From the NCBI GenBank assembly GCA_023391535.1, contig JAEWAU010000096.1, positions 1 through 33,937 of the forward strand: a stretch of DNA of 33,937 nt. Reading direction: 5' to 3'. This DNA comes from Bacillota bacterium. Lineage in GTDB: Bacteria > Bacillota > Clostridia > Oscillospirales > Ethanoligenentaceae. Positions 6,785 through 15,483 of this stretch are shown piece after piece. The stretch's first letter is position 1; the number at the start of each line of letters is the position of its first letter. The notes beneath the pieces are model-generated. The model was not told where the DNA came from, ran no database searches, and saw only the letters and a list, made by a program, of their open reading frames with translations. The position numbers were made by a program, and so were the translations under genes.

Positions 6785-8167
6785 ATGGAACGTCAGCCCG
6801 TTTTTGAAACGGCGAAAGAGCTCGCGGCACTGGGGCGCGAGGGGCTTGCGCGCCGCGCGGAGGGCCGCTGCCAGCTTTTATACAGCTCGCCCGCCACGCT
6901 CCAGTACAATTCGCCGGGCGCCTACGGGTTCGGCGTGAAGCGCGCGGGGCTGCTGCTGCCCGAATCGGTGATGCTGCTGGTGGCCCCGGGCTGCTGCGGG
7001 CGCAACAGCGCCATCGTGGGCAGCCGCGCGGGCTACGACGGCCGCATGTTCTACCTGCAGATGGACGAAACCGATCTCGTCACGGGCCGCCACCTCAAGC
7101 AGATTCCGCAGGCCGTGTGCGAGATCGTGGAAACCGTTTCCCCGCGCCCGAAGGCGGTGCTCGTGTGCTTTACGTGCGTGGACGCGCTTCTCGGAACCGA
7201 TCTTGAGGCCATCTGCCGCACGGCGCAGGAGCAGTGCGGCGCGCGCGTGGTGCCTTCCTATATGTACGCCATCACGCGCGAGGGCAAGAATCCGCCCATG
7301 GTGGGCATCCGGCAGGCGCTCTATTCGCTTCTCGAGAAGCCGCTTTCCGAAAAGCCGCTTTCCGAAAAGCGGGAGGAGCAGGAGCGCGGCGTGAACCTGC
7401 TGGGGTTCTTCGCGCCGCTCGAGGAAACCTGCGAGCTGCGGGATTTTCTGCGCGCGGCGGGCTTTACGGCGGTGCGCGAGCTTTCGGCGTGCGAAACGCT
7501 CGAAGAGTACGCGCGCATGGGCGGCTCGGAGCTCAACCTGGTGCTCAGCGCCGAGGCGAACCCCGCCGCGGAGGATCTGCGCCGGCGGCTCGGCACGCCC
7601 TACGCGGAGCTTGCGCGGCTCTATCAGCTCCGGCGTATCCGGAAGCAATATGAGCTGCTCGCCGCGGCGCTGGGCGCAAAATGGGACGATTCGGCTCTGT
7701 ATAAGCAAACGTTCGGGGCGCTTTCGCGCTTCAAAGCCGCGCACCGGGGCCTGCGCGTGGCGGTGGGGCAGATGCTCAACGCCAACCCCTTCGAGCTGGC
7801 GCTGGCGTTTACGAAATACGGCCTTTCGGTGCCGGCCGTGTTCGCCGCCTGCGTGGAATCGGACGCGCCGTTTCTGCGCGAGCTTGCCGATTTTAGCCCC
7901 GAAACGCGGGTGTACGAGAGCCTTGCGCCCTCCATGGTGCACTTTGCGCGCGGGCGCGAACAGGCGGAACTCACGGTGGGCATGGATGCGGGCTACTACG
8001 TGCCCGGCGCGCCCAACGTTCCGTGGAACGGCGATAGGCAGCCCTTCGGCTACGCGGGCCTGCAGCGCCTTCTTGCGGAAATGGAGCAGGCGCTGCGAAC
8101 GGGCGAAAACGCAAGCGCCCGGTCGTTCGCGAAGGCTCAGGGTATGGAAACGGAGGTGCGCGCGTGA
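6785..8167 (+). CDS. NifD/BchN-like subunit, cassette 1 (D1)
   Basis: 460 residues of the nitrogenase component 1 type. Conserved cysteines by position: Cys71 in VAPGCCGRN and Cys131 in CFTCVDALLGTDLE, corresponding to the second and third P-cluster cysteines of NifD; the first (the GCAYAGS region) is not recognisable. The C-terminal GYAGLQRLLAEME corresponds to the GPYHGFDGF region of NifD, without the histidine and cysteine that hold FeMo-cofactor. A 15-base tandem duplication (7337-7366) adds a repeated KPLSE in the middle. Starts with ATG after AAAGGA. The end overlaps K1 by 4 bases (GTGA), so equal translation of D1 and K1 is expected. It probably pairs with K1 and is reduced by H1. Substrate unknown. 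Confidence 0.8.
   Translation: MERQPVFETAKELAALGREGLARRAEGRCQLLYSSPATLQYNSPGAYGFGVKRAGLLLPESVMLLVAPGCCGRNSAIVGSRAGYDGRMFYLQMDETDLVTGRHLKQIPQAVCEIVETVSPRPKAVLVCFTCVDALLGTDLEAICRTAQEQCGARVVPSYMYAITREGKNPPMVGIRQALYSLLEKPLSEKPLSEKREEQERGVNLLGFFAPLEETCELRDFLRAAGFTAVRELSACETLEEYARMGGSELNLVLSAEANPAAEDLRRRLGTPYAELARLYQLRRIRKQYELLAAALGAKWDDSALYKQTFGALSRFKAAHRGLRVAVGQMLNANPFELALAFTKYGLSVPAVFAACVESDAPFLRELADFSPETRVYESLAPSMVHFARGREQAELTVGMDAGYYVPGAPNVPWNGDRQPFGYAGLQRLLAEMEQALRTGENASARSFAKAQGMETEVRA
7337..7366 (+). repeat. 15-bp perfect tandem duplication inside D1
   Basis: AAGCCGCTTTCCGAA occurs twice in a row, encoding KPLSE twice between the Rossmann-like domains. The frame is kept. It is probably a recent slippage event in a flexible linker. 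Confidence 0.8.
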
Positions 8168-9372
8168 AGGGGCTTTACCGGTATCTCTCCCCGTTCGCGC
8201 CGGATCAGTCCGGCGCCGTTTCGGCGCTTTACGAGCTGGGCGGCATCCTCGTCATCTGCGACGCGGGCGGCTGCGCGGGCAACGTGTGCGGCTTCGATGA
8301 GCCGCGCTGGTTCACGCAGAAAAGCGCCGTGTTCAGCGCGGGCATCCGGGATATGGACGCCATCATGGGCCGGGACGACCGTCTGATGCAGAAGATCGGC
8401 GACGCCGTTTCACAGATGGACGCGGCGTTCGTGGCGCTGATCGGCACGCCGGTGCCCGCCGTGATCGGCACCGACCTCGCGGCGCTCGGCAAGCTTGCGC
8501 GGCGGCGTTTCGGCCTGCCGGTGCTGGCCGTGGATACCACGGGAATGGAGCTTTACGATAAAGGGCAGGAGAAAGCGTGGCTTTCGCTGCTCGAGGCCTT
8601 CGCGCGCCCGGAGCCGGACGCGGCGCGCGCGCCCGCCCTCTGCGTGTGGGGCGCCACGCCGCTCGATCTTCCGGGCGAAAACGCGGGGGAGCGGCTTGCG
8701 CAGCGGCTTTCCGCGCTCGGGTTCGGGCGCGCGGCGTGCGCAGGCTACGGCGCGGGGCTTGCGGATGTGGAAAACGCCGGTGCGGCGCGCTGCAATCTCG
8801 TGGTGTCGCCCTCGGGGCTCGCGCCGGCGAAATGGCTGCAAAAGCGCTTCGGCACGCCGTATCTCGCCGGGCTGCCGCTCGCGGAGCGCGGCCTCGCGGA
8901 GCTCAAAGGGGCGATTGCGGCCGAAATTGCGGGAGCGCCGCGAAGCCGCGCTCAGAACGGGGCGGGCGAACCGGTTCCGGGGGAAAAGAAGCCCGGCGGC
9001 GTGCTGCTGCTGCACCAGCAGGTGCTGGCGGACGCGCTGCGCCGCGAACTTGCCGCGCGCGGCTTTTCCGGGCGGGCGGATATCGCCGGCTGGTTTGCGC
9101 AGGCGCCGGAGCTTGCCCGGCCGGGCGACCGCGCTCTGCGCGCGGAGGGAGATTTGGCCGCCCTCGTTTCGGAGCGCGGCTACGCCGCCGTGGCGGGCGA
9201 CCCGCTCTACCGCCGCGCGCTGCCGGATTTTACGGGCGTTTACGTGGAACTGCCGCACTACGCCGTTTCGAGCGGCATCTTCCCCGAACCGGAAACGGAA
9301 ACCGTGATTCAAAAGCTGCTCGAAGCTGCGGGGGCTGGGCAAAACGGAAAAGGAGGGGCGGCGCCATGCTGA
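8164..9372 (+). CDS. NifK/BchB-like subunit, cassette 1 (K1)
   Basis: 402 residues. The N-terminal region matches the P-cluster face of NifK but with altered ligands: Asp14 (PDQSGA) where NifK has its first cysteine, Cys37 (DAGGC) at the second, and a GTPVPAVIGTDL segment without cysteine at the third. It shares with K2 the signature YELGG (23-27), FDEPRWF (44-50) and a C-terminal VE-PH motif (VELPHYAVSSGIF). GTG start at 8164 overlaps the D1 stop; GGAGG precedes it. The arrangement is expected to form a D1/K1 heterodimer or heterotetramer with a single interface iron-sulfur cluster, more like protochlorophyllide reductase than nitrogenase. This is inferred from alignment by eye. Confidence 0.75.
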   Translation: MKGLYRYLSPFAPDQSGAVSALYELGGILVICDAGGCAGNVCGFDEPRWFTQKSAVFSAGIRDMDAIMGRDDRLMQKIGDAVSQMDAAFVALIGTPVPAVIGTDLAALGKLARRRFGLPVLAVDTTGMELYDKGQEKAWLSLLEAFARPEPDAARAPALCVWGATPLDLPGENAGERLAQRLSALGFGRAACAGYGAGLADVENAGAARCNLVVSPSGLAPAKWLQKRFGTPYLAGLPLAERGLAELKGAIAAEIAGAPRSRAQNGAGEPVPGEKKPGGVLLLHQQVLADALRRELAARGFSGRADIAGWFAQAPELARPGDRALRAEGDLAALVSERGYAAVAGDPLYRRALPDFTGVYVELPHYAVSSGIFPEPETETVIQKLLEAAGAGQNGKGGAAPC

Positions 9373-10133
9373 AAATCGCCGTATACGGCAAGGGCGGCAT
9401 CGGAAAATCCACCGCGGTTTCAAACCTCTCGGTGCTGCTCGCACGCCGGGGCCTGCGCGTGATGCAGATCGGCTGCGACCCGAAGGCGGATTCCACCGTG
9501 AGCCTGCTTGCGGGCGCGCGCATCCCCACCGTGGCGCAGCTTCTGCGCGAGCAGGGGCGCGGGGCGCGGCTTCCGGATATGGTTCACAAGGGGCTCGCGG
9601 GCGTTTTGTGCGTGGAGGCGGGCGGCCCGGCTCCCGGCGTGGGCTGCGCGGGGCGCAGCCTCATCACGGCGTTCGAGGCGCTTAAGGCCCGCGGCGCGTT
9701 TGAAACCTACAAACCCGACGCGGTGTTCTACGACGTGGTGGGCGACGTGGTGTGCGGCGGGTTCGCCATGCCGCTGCGCGGCGGCTACGCCGAGCACGTG
9801 CTCATCGTCACCTCGGGGGAAAACATGTCCGTTTACGCGGCGGCCAACATCGCGCTGGCCGTGAAAAATTTCGGCGAACGCGGCTATGCGAAGCTCGCGG
9901 GCGTCGTATTAAACCGGCGCGGCGTGGAAAACGAGGACGCCCGCGTGGAGGAGTTCGCGCGTGAGTTCGGCACCGAAATCGCAGGCCGCATCGATTTCGA
10001 CCCCGCCGTGCAGAAGGCTGAGCGCGCGGGGCTGCCCGTGGCGGAATTCGCGCCCGAAAGCCGTGCGGCTTCGCAGTACGCGGCGCTGGCCGAAACGGTT
10101 TTGGCGCGCTGCGGAGAGGGGGCGGCGCAATGA
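9366..10133 (+). CDS. NifH-like ATP-dependent reductase, copy 2
   Basis: 255 residues, clearly homologous to copy 1 (both begin with the same YGKGGIGKST block and share VMQIGCDPKADST). Walker A at 8-16, Cys94 in GVGCAGR and Cys130 in DVVCGGFAMPLR, Arg97 retained. The frame is open far upstream, but ATG 9366 is the start: AAGGAGGGG precedes it and the family sequence begins there. It overlaps K1 by 7 bases and the next gene by 4, so it is tightly coupled. Presence of a second reductase in the same operon suggests that the second D/K pair needs its own electron donor, or that the two reductases act at different steps. Confidence 0.9.
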   Translation: MLKIAVYGKGGIGKSTAVSNLSVLLARRGLRVMQIGCDPKADSTVSLLAGARIPTVAQLLREQGRGARLPDMVHKGLAGVLCVEAGGPAPGVGCAGRSLITAFEALKARGAFETYKPDAVFYDVVGDVVCGGFAMPLRGGYAEHVLIVTSGENMSVYAAANIALAVKNFGERGYAKLAGVVLNRRGVENEDARVEEFAREFGTEIAGRIDFDPAVQKAERAGLPVAEFAPESRAASQYAALAETVLARCGEGAAQ

Positions 10134-11452
10134 CGGCTCTTTTTCCGGAAACGCCCGCGGGTTACCGCGTGAAGCTGCGCGATGTTTCCTCCGACGCGCC
10201 CTTTACCCATAGGCTCGATTACAATCCGCCCGCGCGGGGCGTGTGGAACATCGTGCACATGGGGCTTCAGGTGCCCGAAAGCCACATGGTGTTTTTCTGC
10301 TCCGTGAGCTGCATGCGCGGCGTGGTGCTCACGGCGGCCGAGGCGGGCGCGCTGGAGCGCTTTTCCGCCCTCTACCTCACGGAAAACGACCTGCTCGCGG
10401 GCGACGGCGAGCGCGTGGTGATCGAAGGCGTCACGGAGCTGCTGCAAAAGCTCCCCAAGCGCCCGCGCGCCGTGCTGCTCTACACCAACTGCCTCGACAG
10501 CTTCATGGGGCTCGACCACGGCGTGATCTACGGCGCGCTGCGCGCCGCCTTTCCGGATATCGGCTTCATGGAGTGCTTCATGTGCCCCACGCTGCGCAAG
10601 GGCGCCCTTCCGCCGGACCCCACCATGCGCAAACAGCTGTTCAGCCTGCTGCCGGCGGGGGAACCGCGCCGCCGGGCCGTGAATTTCATCGGTTCGAACC
10701 GTCCGCTCCCGGAGCAAAACGAGCTGATGGGGATGCTGCGCGCCGGCGGGTGGGATGCGATGCACCTTGCGGAATGCAAAACCTACGGCGACTACCTGCG
10801 CATGGCGCAGAGCGCATATAATATCCTTACGAACCCCTTGGGTGAAATGGCCGTTTCGGAGCTGGAAAGCCGCCTCGGGCAGCCCGCCGTGCGTATTCCC
10901 GTGAGCTACGAATATGCCGAAATCGAGCGGGGCCTGCGCCTGGCGGCGGATGCGCTTACGCTGCCGCTGCCGGATTTTGCCGCGCTGCGCGAACGGTGCG
11001 AGGCGGCGCTCGCGCGCGCGAAAAAGGCCGTGGGCGATACCCCGGTGGCCGTGGATTACATGGCCACGAGCCGCCCCTTCGGGCTGGCGAAGCTTTTGCG
11101 CGGGCACGGCTTTGCTGTTGCGCGCGTGTACGCGGATTTCTGCGCGGAGGCCGACCGCCCCGCGCTCGAATGGCTGCGGGAAAACGCCGGGGAGATCGAG
11201 TGGTTCTTCCCCTACAACCACAGCATGGCGGTGTTGCCGCGCGGAAACGACGGCCCGTTTCTGGCCGTGGGGCAGGACGCCGCCTATTTCACGGGCACGA
11301 ACCATTTCGTGAACATCGTGGAAAGCGACAGCATCTACGGCTTTCACGGCGTCGAGCGGCTGGCCGCGCTCCTGGAGGACGCGATGGCGCACGAAAAAGA
11401 CGCCCGCCGCCTCATCCAGATCAAGGGCCTCGGCTGCCGCTGCGGAGCCTGA
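10130..11452 (+). CDS. NifD/BchN-like subunit, cassette 2 (D2)
   Basis: 440 residues, distantly similar to D1 (YN-P near residue 31 and VPES at 48-51 align with D1). Conserved cluster-type cysteines Cys61 (SVSCMRG) and Cys121 (YTNCLDSFMGLD) align with Cys71 and Cys131 of D1. Extra cysteines not in D1: Cys57, and Cys149 and Cys152 in a CFMC motif. The C-terminal region NHFVNIVES then GFHGVERLAALLEDAM resembles the end of NifD-type proteins. The protein ends in GCRCGA, a C-terminal Cys-x-Cys absent from D1 that could bind metal or a ligand. Start ATG overlaps the H2 stop. Likely pairs with K2. It could be a second enzyme or a scaffold in the way NifE relates to NifD. Confidence 0.75.
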   Translation: MTALFPETPAGYRVKLRDVSSDAPFTHRLDYNPPARGVWNIVHMGLQVPESHMVFFCSVSCMRGVVLTAAEAGALERFSALYLTENDLLAGDGERVVIEGVTELLQKLPKRPRAVLLYTNCLDSFMGLDHGVIYGALRAAFPDIGFMECFMCPTLRKGALPPDPTMRKQLFSLLPAGEPRRRAVNFIGSNRPLPEQNELMGMLRAGGWDAMHLAECKTYGDYLRMAQSAYNILTNPLGEMAVSELESRLGQPAVRIPVSYEYAEIERGLRLAADALTLPLPDFAALRERCEAALARAKKAVGDTPVAVDYMATSRPFGLAKLLRGHGFAVARVYADFCAEADRPALEWLRENAGEIEWFFPYNHSMAVLPRGNDGPFLAVGQDAAYFTGTNHFVNIVESDSIYGFHGVERLAALLEDAMAHEKDARRLIQIKGLGCRCGA

Positions 11453-11476
11453 TTTTAAAGAAAGGAGCCCCCGCCG

Positions 11477-12697
11477 ATGAAACAGCTTTCGGTCGTTCTG
11501 CCCGCCTACGCGTTCGATATCTCGGGTGTCTGCTCCGCGTTCTACGAGCTGGGCGGGCTTGTGGTGATGCACGATGCCTCGGGCTGCAATTCCTCCTACA
11601 CCACGTTCGACGAGCCGCGCTGGTTTGAGCGCGACAGCATGATCTACGGCTCGGGCCTCGACGAAACCGACGCCATGCTCGGCGGGGACGACCGCCTCAT
11701 CGACGATACCGTGCGCGCGGCGGCGGATTTACACCCCAAATTCATCGCGGTGGCGGGCGGCCCGGTGCCCATGATGATCGGCACCGATTTCGAGGGTATC
11801 GCGCGCGTCGTGGAGCGCCGCACCGGCATCCCCACGTTCGGCTTTTTCACAAACGGCACCCATGTGTATACGGGAGGGGCCTCCATGGCGTTCGCGGCGC
11901 TGGCAAAGCGCATCGCCGCCGGCGATTTTCCCAAAGAGGACACGCATGCGCGTCCCGTTCGCGCTGCAAAACCCGCGCTCAATCTGCTGGGCGTTACGCC
12001 GCTCGATTTCTCCACGGGGGAAAATCCGCGCGCTCTGCGCGGATTCTTCGAGAGCCGGGGCTACCCCGTGGTGAGCGTGTGGGCCATGGGCTCGACGCTT
12101 GCGGAGCTTGCGCGCGCCGGCGAGGCGCGCGTGAACGTGGTTGCGGCCTCCTGCGGGCTGGCGGCCGCAAAAGAGCTGCGGCAGGCCTTCGGCACGCCGT
12201 GGGTGGCTGGCCTGCCGGTGGGCGATGCGGCGGGGGACGCGCTGTGCGCGCTCATCGACGAAGCGGCGCGCGGCGGCGAAAACCGCGTGCTCCAGGCGGT
12301 GTCTGTGGAACCTGCGGGTGCGGCGCCGACGGGCGGCGCTCCGGCCCTCATCGTCGGCGAACAGGTGTTCGCAAATTCCCTGCGCTTCTGCCTTGCGCGG
12401 GAATACGGCATCCCAGGCGCGCGCGCCGTCTGCCCGCTGGAGCCGCCGGAGGAGCTGCTTGCGCCCGGGGACGGCGACGACGCGGCGGAGGAGGACATCG
12501 CGCGCGCCATAGCCCAAAGCGGCCTTGTGTTCGCGGACCCGCTCTACCGGCATCTGCTGCCGCAAAAAAATCCGCCGCGTTTCGTGGAGATGCCCCACGA
12601 GGCGCTTTCGGGCCGCCTGTTTCACGATCGGGTTCCCTGCGTCATAGGCGGCGGAATCGCCGCCCATCTTGAAAAATCCGGCCTTGCAAAACCGTAA
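11477..12697 (+). CDS. NifK/BchB-like subunit, cassette 2 (K2)
   Basis: 406 residues, paralogue of K1: Asp14 (FDISG), YELGG at 23-27, single cluster-type Cys37 (DASGC), FDEPRWF at 44-50, GGPVPMMIGTDF replacing the third cysteine motif, and C-terminal VEMPHEALSGRLF. AAAGGAG lies before ATG 11477, 24 bases after D2. Positions of the retained and lost cysteines are identical to K1, so both pairs probably bind the same kind of cluster. It is followed after 81 bases by hypF, with only a short hairpin and no good terminator between, suggesting one transcript. Confidence 0.75.
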   Translation: MKQLSVVLPAYAFDISGVCSAFYELGGLVVMHDASGCNSSYTTFDEPRWFERDSMIYGSGLDETDAMLGGDDRLIDDTVRAAADLHPKFIAVAGGPVPMMIGTDFEGIARVVERRTGIPTFGFFTNGTHVYTGGASMAFAALAKRIAAGDFPKEDTHARPVRAAKPALNLLGVTPLDFSTGENPRALRGFFESRGYPVVSVWAMGSTLAELARAGEARVNVVAASCGLAAAKELRQAFGTPWVAGLPVGDAAGDALCALIDEAARGGENRVLQAVSVEPAGAAPTGGAPALIVGEQVFANSLRFCLAREYGIPGARAVCPLEPPEELLAPGDGDDAAEEDIARAIAQSGLVFADPLYRHLLPQKNPPRFVEMPHEALSGRLFHDRVPCVIGGGIAAHLEKSGLAKP

Positions 12698-12778
12698 AAA
12701 CGGCCCGGGCGGGCCATAAAGCTGCAAAAACGGCCGCACGGAGTTTTCCGGCGCGGCGGAAAGAAAGGGGGAGACGGC

Positions 12779-15196
12779 ATGGAAAAGCGCGTGCGCGCGC
12801 GGGTGTACGGCATTGTGCAGGGGGTGGGGTTCCGCCCGTTTGTCAGCCGTATCGCGGCGCGCGAGGGCATCGCGGGCAGCGTGTGCAACAAAGGGCCCTA
12901 TGTGGAGATTTTCGCGCAGGCCGCCCTGGAGCGGGTGGACGCGTTCCTGCGCAGCCTCACCGCCGAAGCGCCCGAGCGCTCCGCCATTCTGCGCGTGGAA
13001 ACGCGCGAGGAGCCGCCGAACGGCGACCGTGCGTTCGCCATCATTCAAAGCGCGCGCGAGAAAGGCGATATCTTCGTTTCGCCCGATATCGCAATTTGCC
13101 CCAAATGCAAAGCCGAGCTGTTCGACCCGAAAAACCGGCGCTATCTGCATCCGTTCATCAACTGCACGGCCTGCGGCCCGCGCCTCACCATTCTCGATTC
13201 CATGCCCTACGACCGCGAGCGCACCAGCATGGGCGCGTTCCCCATGTGCCCGGAATGCCGCGAGGAATACACCGACCCCGCCTGCCGGCGCTACCACGCC
13301 CAGCCGGTGTGCTGCCCCTCCTGCGGCCCGTGCCTGTTCATCCCCGGCACGGACCTAAAGGACGCCGCCGCGCTTTGCAAAACGCGCGAGGTGCTCCGGC
13401 AGGGCGGCATCGCGGCTGTCAAGGGCATCGGCGGCTTCCACCTGTGCTGCGACGCCGCGAACGAACAGGCCGTTTCGCGTCTGCGCCGCCTCAAAAGCCG
13501 CCCGGCCAAGCCGTTTGCCGTGATGCTGCGCGATCTGGAAACCGCGCGGCGCGAATGCGAGGTGCTGGAGGGGCAGGAGGCGGTGCTCGACGGCCCGCAG
13601 AAGCCCATCCTGCTGCTGCGCCGCCGCCCCGGCGGGCGCGTGTGCGCCGTGGCCGCGCCGGAAAACCCGTATCTCGGCGTGATGCTGCCCTACGCCCCCG
13701 TGCAGCTTCTGCTCTTTTCCTACCCGGACGGCGAAGAGATGACCGACTGTTTCGTGATGACGAGCGGCAACCCCTCCGGCGCGCCCATCTGCCGCACCGA
13801 CGAGGACGTGCGGCGCGACCTGCCCGGATTGTGCGACGTCATCCTTTCAAACGACCGCCCCATCCGCCTGCGCGCCGACGATTCCGTGGCCGCGTGGTTT
13901 TGCGGCCGCCCCTATATGGTGCGGCGCTCGCGCGGGTACGCGCCGCTGCCCGTGGCTCTGCCTCCGGAACCCTCCGCGCCGGAGCAACCCGGTTCGGAAG
14001 AACTCGGTGCGGAAGAACCCGGTGCGGGCAGCTCCGGCCCCGCGCGCGTGCTGGCCGTGGGCGGCGAGCTGAAAGGCACCTTCTGCCTTGGCACCGGGAG
14101 CCTGCTTTATCTTTCGCCCTATATCGCGCCGCTTTCGGACGTGCGCAGCGTTCGGGCGCTGGGCGAGGCGGCGGAGCGCATGGAGCGCCTGCTGGAGCTT
14201 ACGCCGCAGGCCGTGGCATGCGACCTGCACCCGGGCTACAATTCCACGGAATTCGCGCGGGAGTACGCCGCGCGGCGCGGCCTGCCCATTCTGCCCGTGC
14301 AGCATCACTACGCGCACATCGCCGCGTGCATGGCGGAAAACGGCGTGCCGGGCGGGGAGGAAGTTCTCGGCGCGGCGTTCGACGGCACCGGCTACGGCAC
14401 CGACGGCACCGTTTGGGGCGGCGAATTCCTGCGCGCCTCCTATTCCGGCTTTGAGCGGCTCGGGAGCGTGGCGCCCTTCCGCCAGGCCGGCGGAGATCTT
14501 GCGGTGCGCGAGGGCTGGCGCGTGGCCGTTTCGCTGCTGCTCGGCGCGTTTTCCCCCGAACAGGCGCGGGAGGCCGCGCTGCGCCTGGGGCTTTGCACGG
14601 AGCGGGAATTCGGCGTGCAGCGCGCCATGCTCGAGCGCAGCGTCAACTGCGTCGTTTCCACAAGCGCCGGGCGTTTGTTCGACGCGGCGAGCGCCCTGCT
14701 CGGGCTGCGCCGCCGTTCCACCTACGAGGGCGAGGCCTCCTGCGCGCTGCAGTACGCCGCCGAGGAGGCGGGCGAAGCGTCCGCAGATGCCGCGCCGGGC
14801 GCTTCGCCTCCCGCGCCGGAGCTTTGCGAACGGGAAGGCCGCTTTGCGGTGCAAACGGCCCCGGTTTTCCGGTGGCTTACCGCGGGCGCGCTCGCGGGGA
14901 AGCCCCGCGCGGAGCTGGCCGCCGGGTTCCACCGCGCCATGGCGGAAACGGTGCTCGCGGGGTGCCGGCGCGCCCGCGAGCAGACAGGGCTTTCCACGGT
15001 GGCGTTAAGCGGCGGCGTGTTCCAGAACCTTCTGCTGCTCGGGCTTTGCCGCGATTTGCTCGCGGCCGATGGCTTCCGCGTGCTCACGCACACGCTCGTG
15101 CCCCCGAACGACGGCGGCATCGCGCTCGGGCAGGCCGCCGTGGCCTTGCACCGCATGCGCGCCGGCACTTTGCCGCCGGCCGCGGAATCGAATTAA
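12779..15196 (+). CDS. hypF: HypF carbamoyltransferase
   Basis: 805 residues, a little longer than usual (about 750). Order of domains: acylphosphatase-like (about 3-90, VYGIVQGVGFRPFVSR), two zinc-finger segments (CPKCKAELFD, CTACGPR, CPECREEYTDP, CCPSCGP), a YrdC-like domain (GGIAAVKGIGGFHLCCDA onward), and a Kae1-like domain (HHYAHIAACMAENG, GTGYGTDGTVWGGEFL, SGGVFQNLLL). HypF uses carbamoyl phosphate and ATP to carbamoylate the C-terminal cysteine of HypE, the first step in making the cyanide ligands of hydrogenase iron. A low-complexity Glu/Gly/Pro insert (around residues 400-425) explains part of the extra length. AAAGGGGGAG precedes the ATG. No hydrogenase gene is nearby; it follows the nitrogenase-like cassettes. 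Confidence 0.95.
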   Translation: MEKRVRARVYGIVQGVGFRPFVSRIAAREGIAGSVCNKGPYVEIFAQAALERVDAFLRSLTAEAPERSAILRVETREEPPNGDRAFAIIQSAREKGDIFVSPDIAICPKCKAELFDPKNRRYLHPFINCTACGPRLTILDSMPYDRERTSMGAFPMCPECREEYTDPACRRYHAQPVCCPSCGPCLFIPGTDLKDAAALCKTREVLRQGGIAAVKGIGGFHLCCDAANEQAVSRLRRLKSRPAKPFAVMLRDLETARRECEVLEGQEAVLDGPQKPILLLRRRPGGRVCAVAAPENPYLGVMLPYAPVQLLLFSYPDGEEMTDCFVMTSGNPSGAPICRTDEDVRRDLPGLCDVILSNDRPIRLRADDSVAAWFCGRPYMVRRSRGYAPLPVALPPEPSAPEQPGSEELGAEEPGAGSSGPARVLAVGGELKGTFCLGTGSLLYLSPYIAPLSDVRSVRALGEAAERMERLLELTPQAVACDLHPGYNSTEFAREYAARRGLPILPVQHHYAHIAACMAENGVPGGEEVLGAAFDGTGYGTDGTVWGGEFLRASYSGFERLGSVAPFRQAGGDLAVREGWRVAVSLLLGAFSPEQAREAALRLGLCTEREFGVQRAMLERSVNCVVSTSAGRLFDAASALLGLRRRSTYEGEASCALQYAAEEAGEASADAAPGASPPAPELCEREGRFAVQTAPVFRWLTAGALAGKPRAELAAGFHRAMAETVLAGCRRAREQTGLSTVALSGGVFQNLLLLGLCRDLLAADGFRVLTHTLVPPNDGGIALGQAAVALHRMRAGTLPPAAESN

Positions 15197-15252
15197 CCGA
15201 ATCGTATATTAATTATAATAATATCCTTTTTGTTGTGAAAGGAAGGCTTGTT

Positions 15253-15483
15253 ATGTGCGTAGGGTTACCGGCCCGCGTGGACGAGATCGACGGCGGCATG
15301 GCCGTTGTGGACGCGACGGGCGCGAAGCGCAAAATTTCCGTGGAGCTTCTGGAGAATCTGAACCCGGGGGATTACGTGATGATCCACGCGGGCATCGCCA
15401 TTGCGAAGATCACCGCCGAGGAAGCCGAGGAAACGCAGGAAATCATGAAGGAGCTGGTTGCCGATGCCGAATCCGAACGCTGA
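15253..15483 (+). CDS. hypC: HypC chaperone
   Basis: 76 residues starting MCVGLPARV: Cys2 after the initiator is the residue that carries the Fe(CN)2CO unit in HypC/HybG. The OB-fold-like core (ISVELLENLNPGDYVMIHAG) and length are typical. AAAGGAAGG precedes ATG. The 56-base gap to hypF is strikingly AT-rich and contains TATAAT (15214-15219) without a good -35, so a weak internal promoter is possible. The end overlaps hypD by 20 bases. It is known to work with HypD and to hand the iron unit to the target apoprotein; here the target could be a nitrogenase-like subunit. Confidence 0.93.
   Translation: MCVGLPARVDEIDGGMAVVDATGAKRKISVELLENLNPGDYVMIHAGIAIAKITAEEAEETQEIMKELVADAESER

Noticed and set aside
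9884..11572. 562-codon minus-strand frame opposite D2
   Set aside because: No recognisable domain, no ribosome binding site and His/Arg-rich composition; shadow of the nitrogenase-like gene.
5931..12697. True nitrogen-fixing nitrogenase
   Set aside because: NifDK P-cluster cysteines are incomplete, FeMo-cofactor ligands are not seen, subunits are shorter, and nifB, nifE and nifN are absent. Context with hypFCDE points elsewhere.
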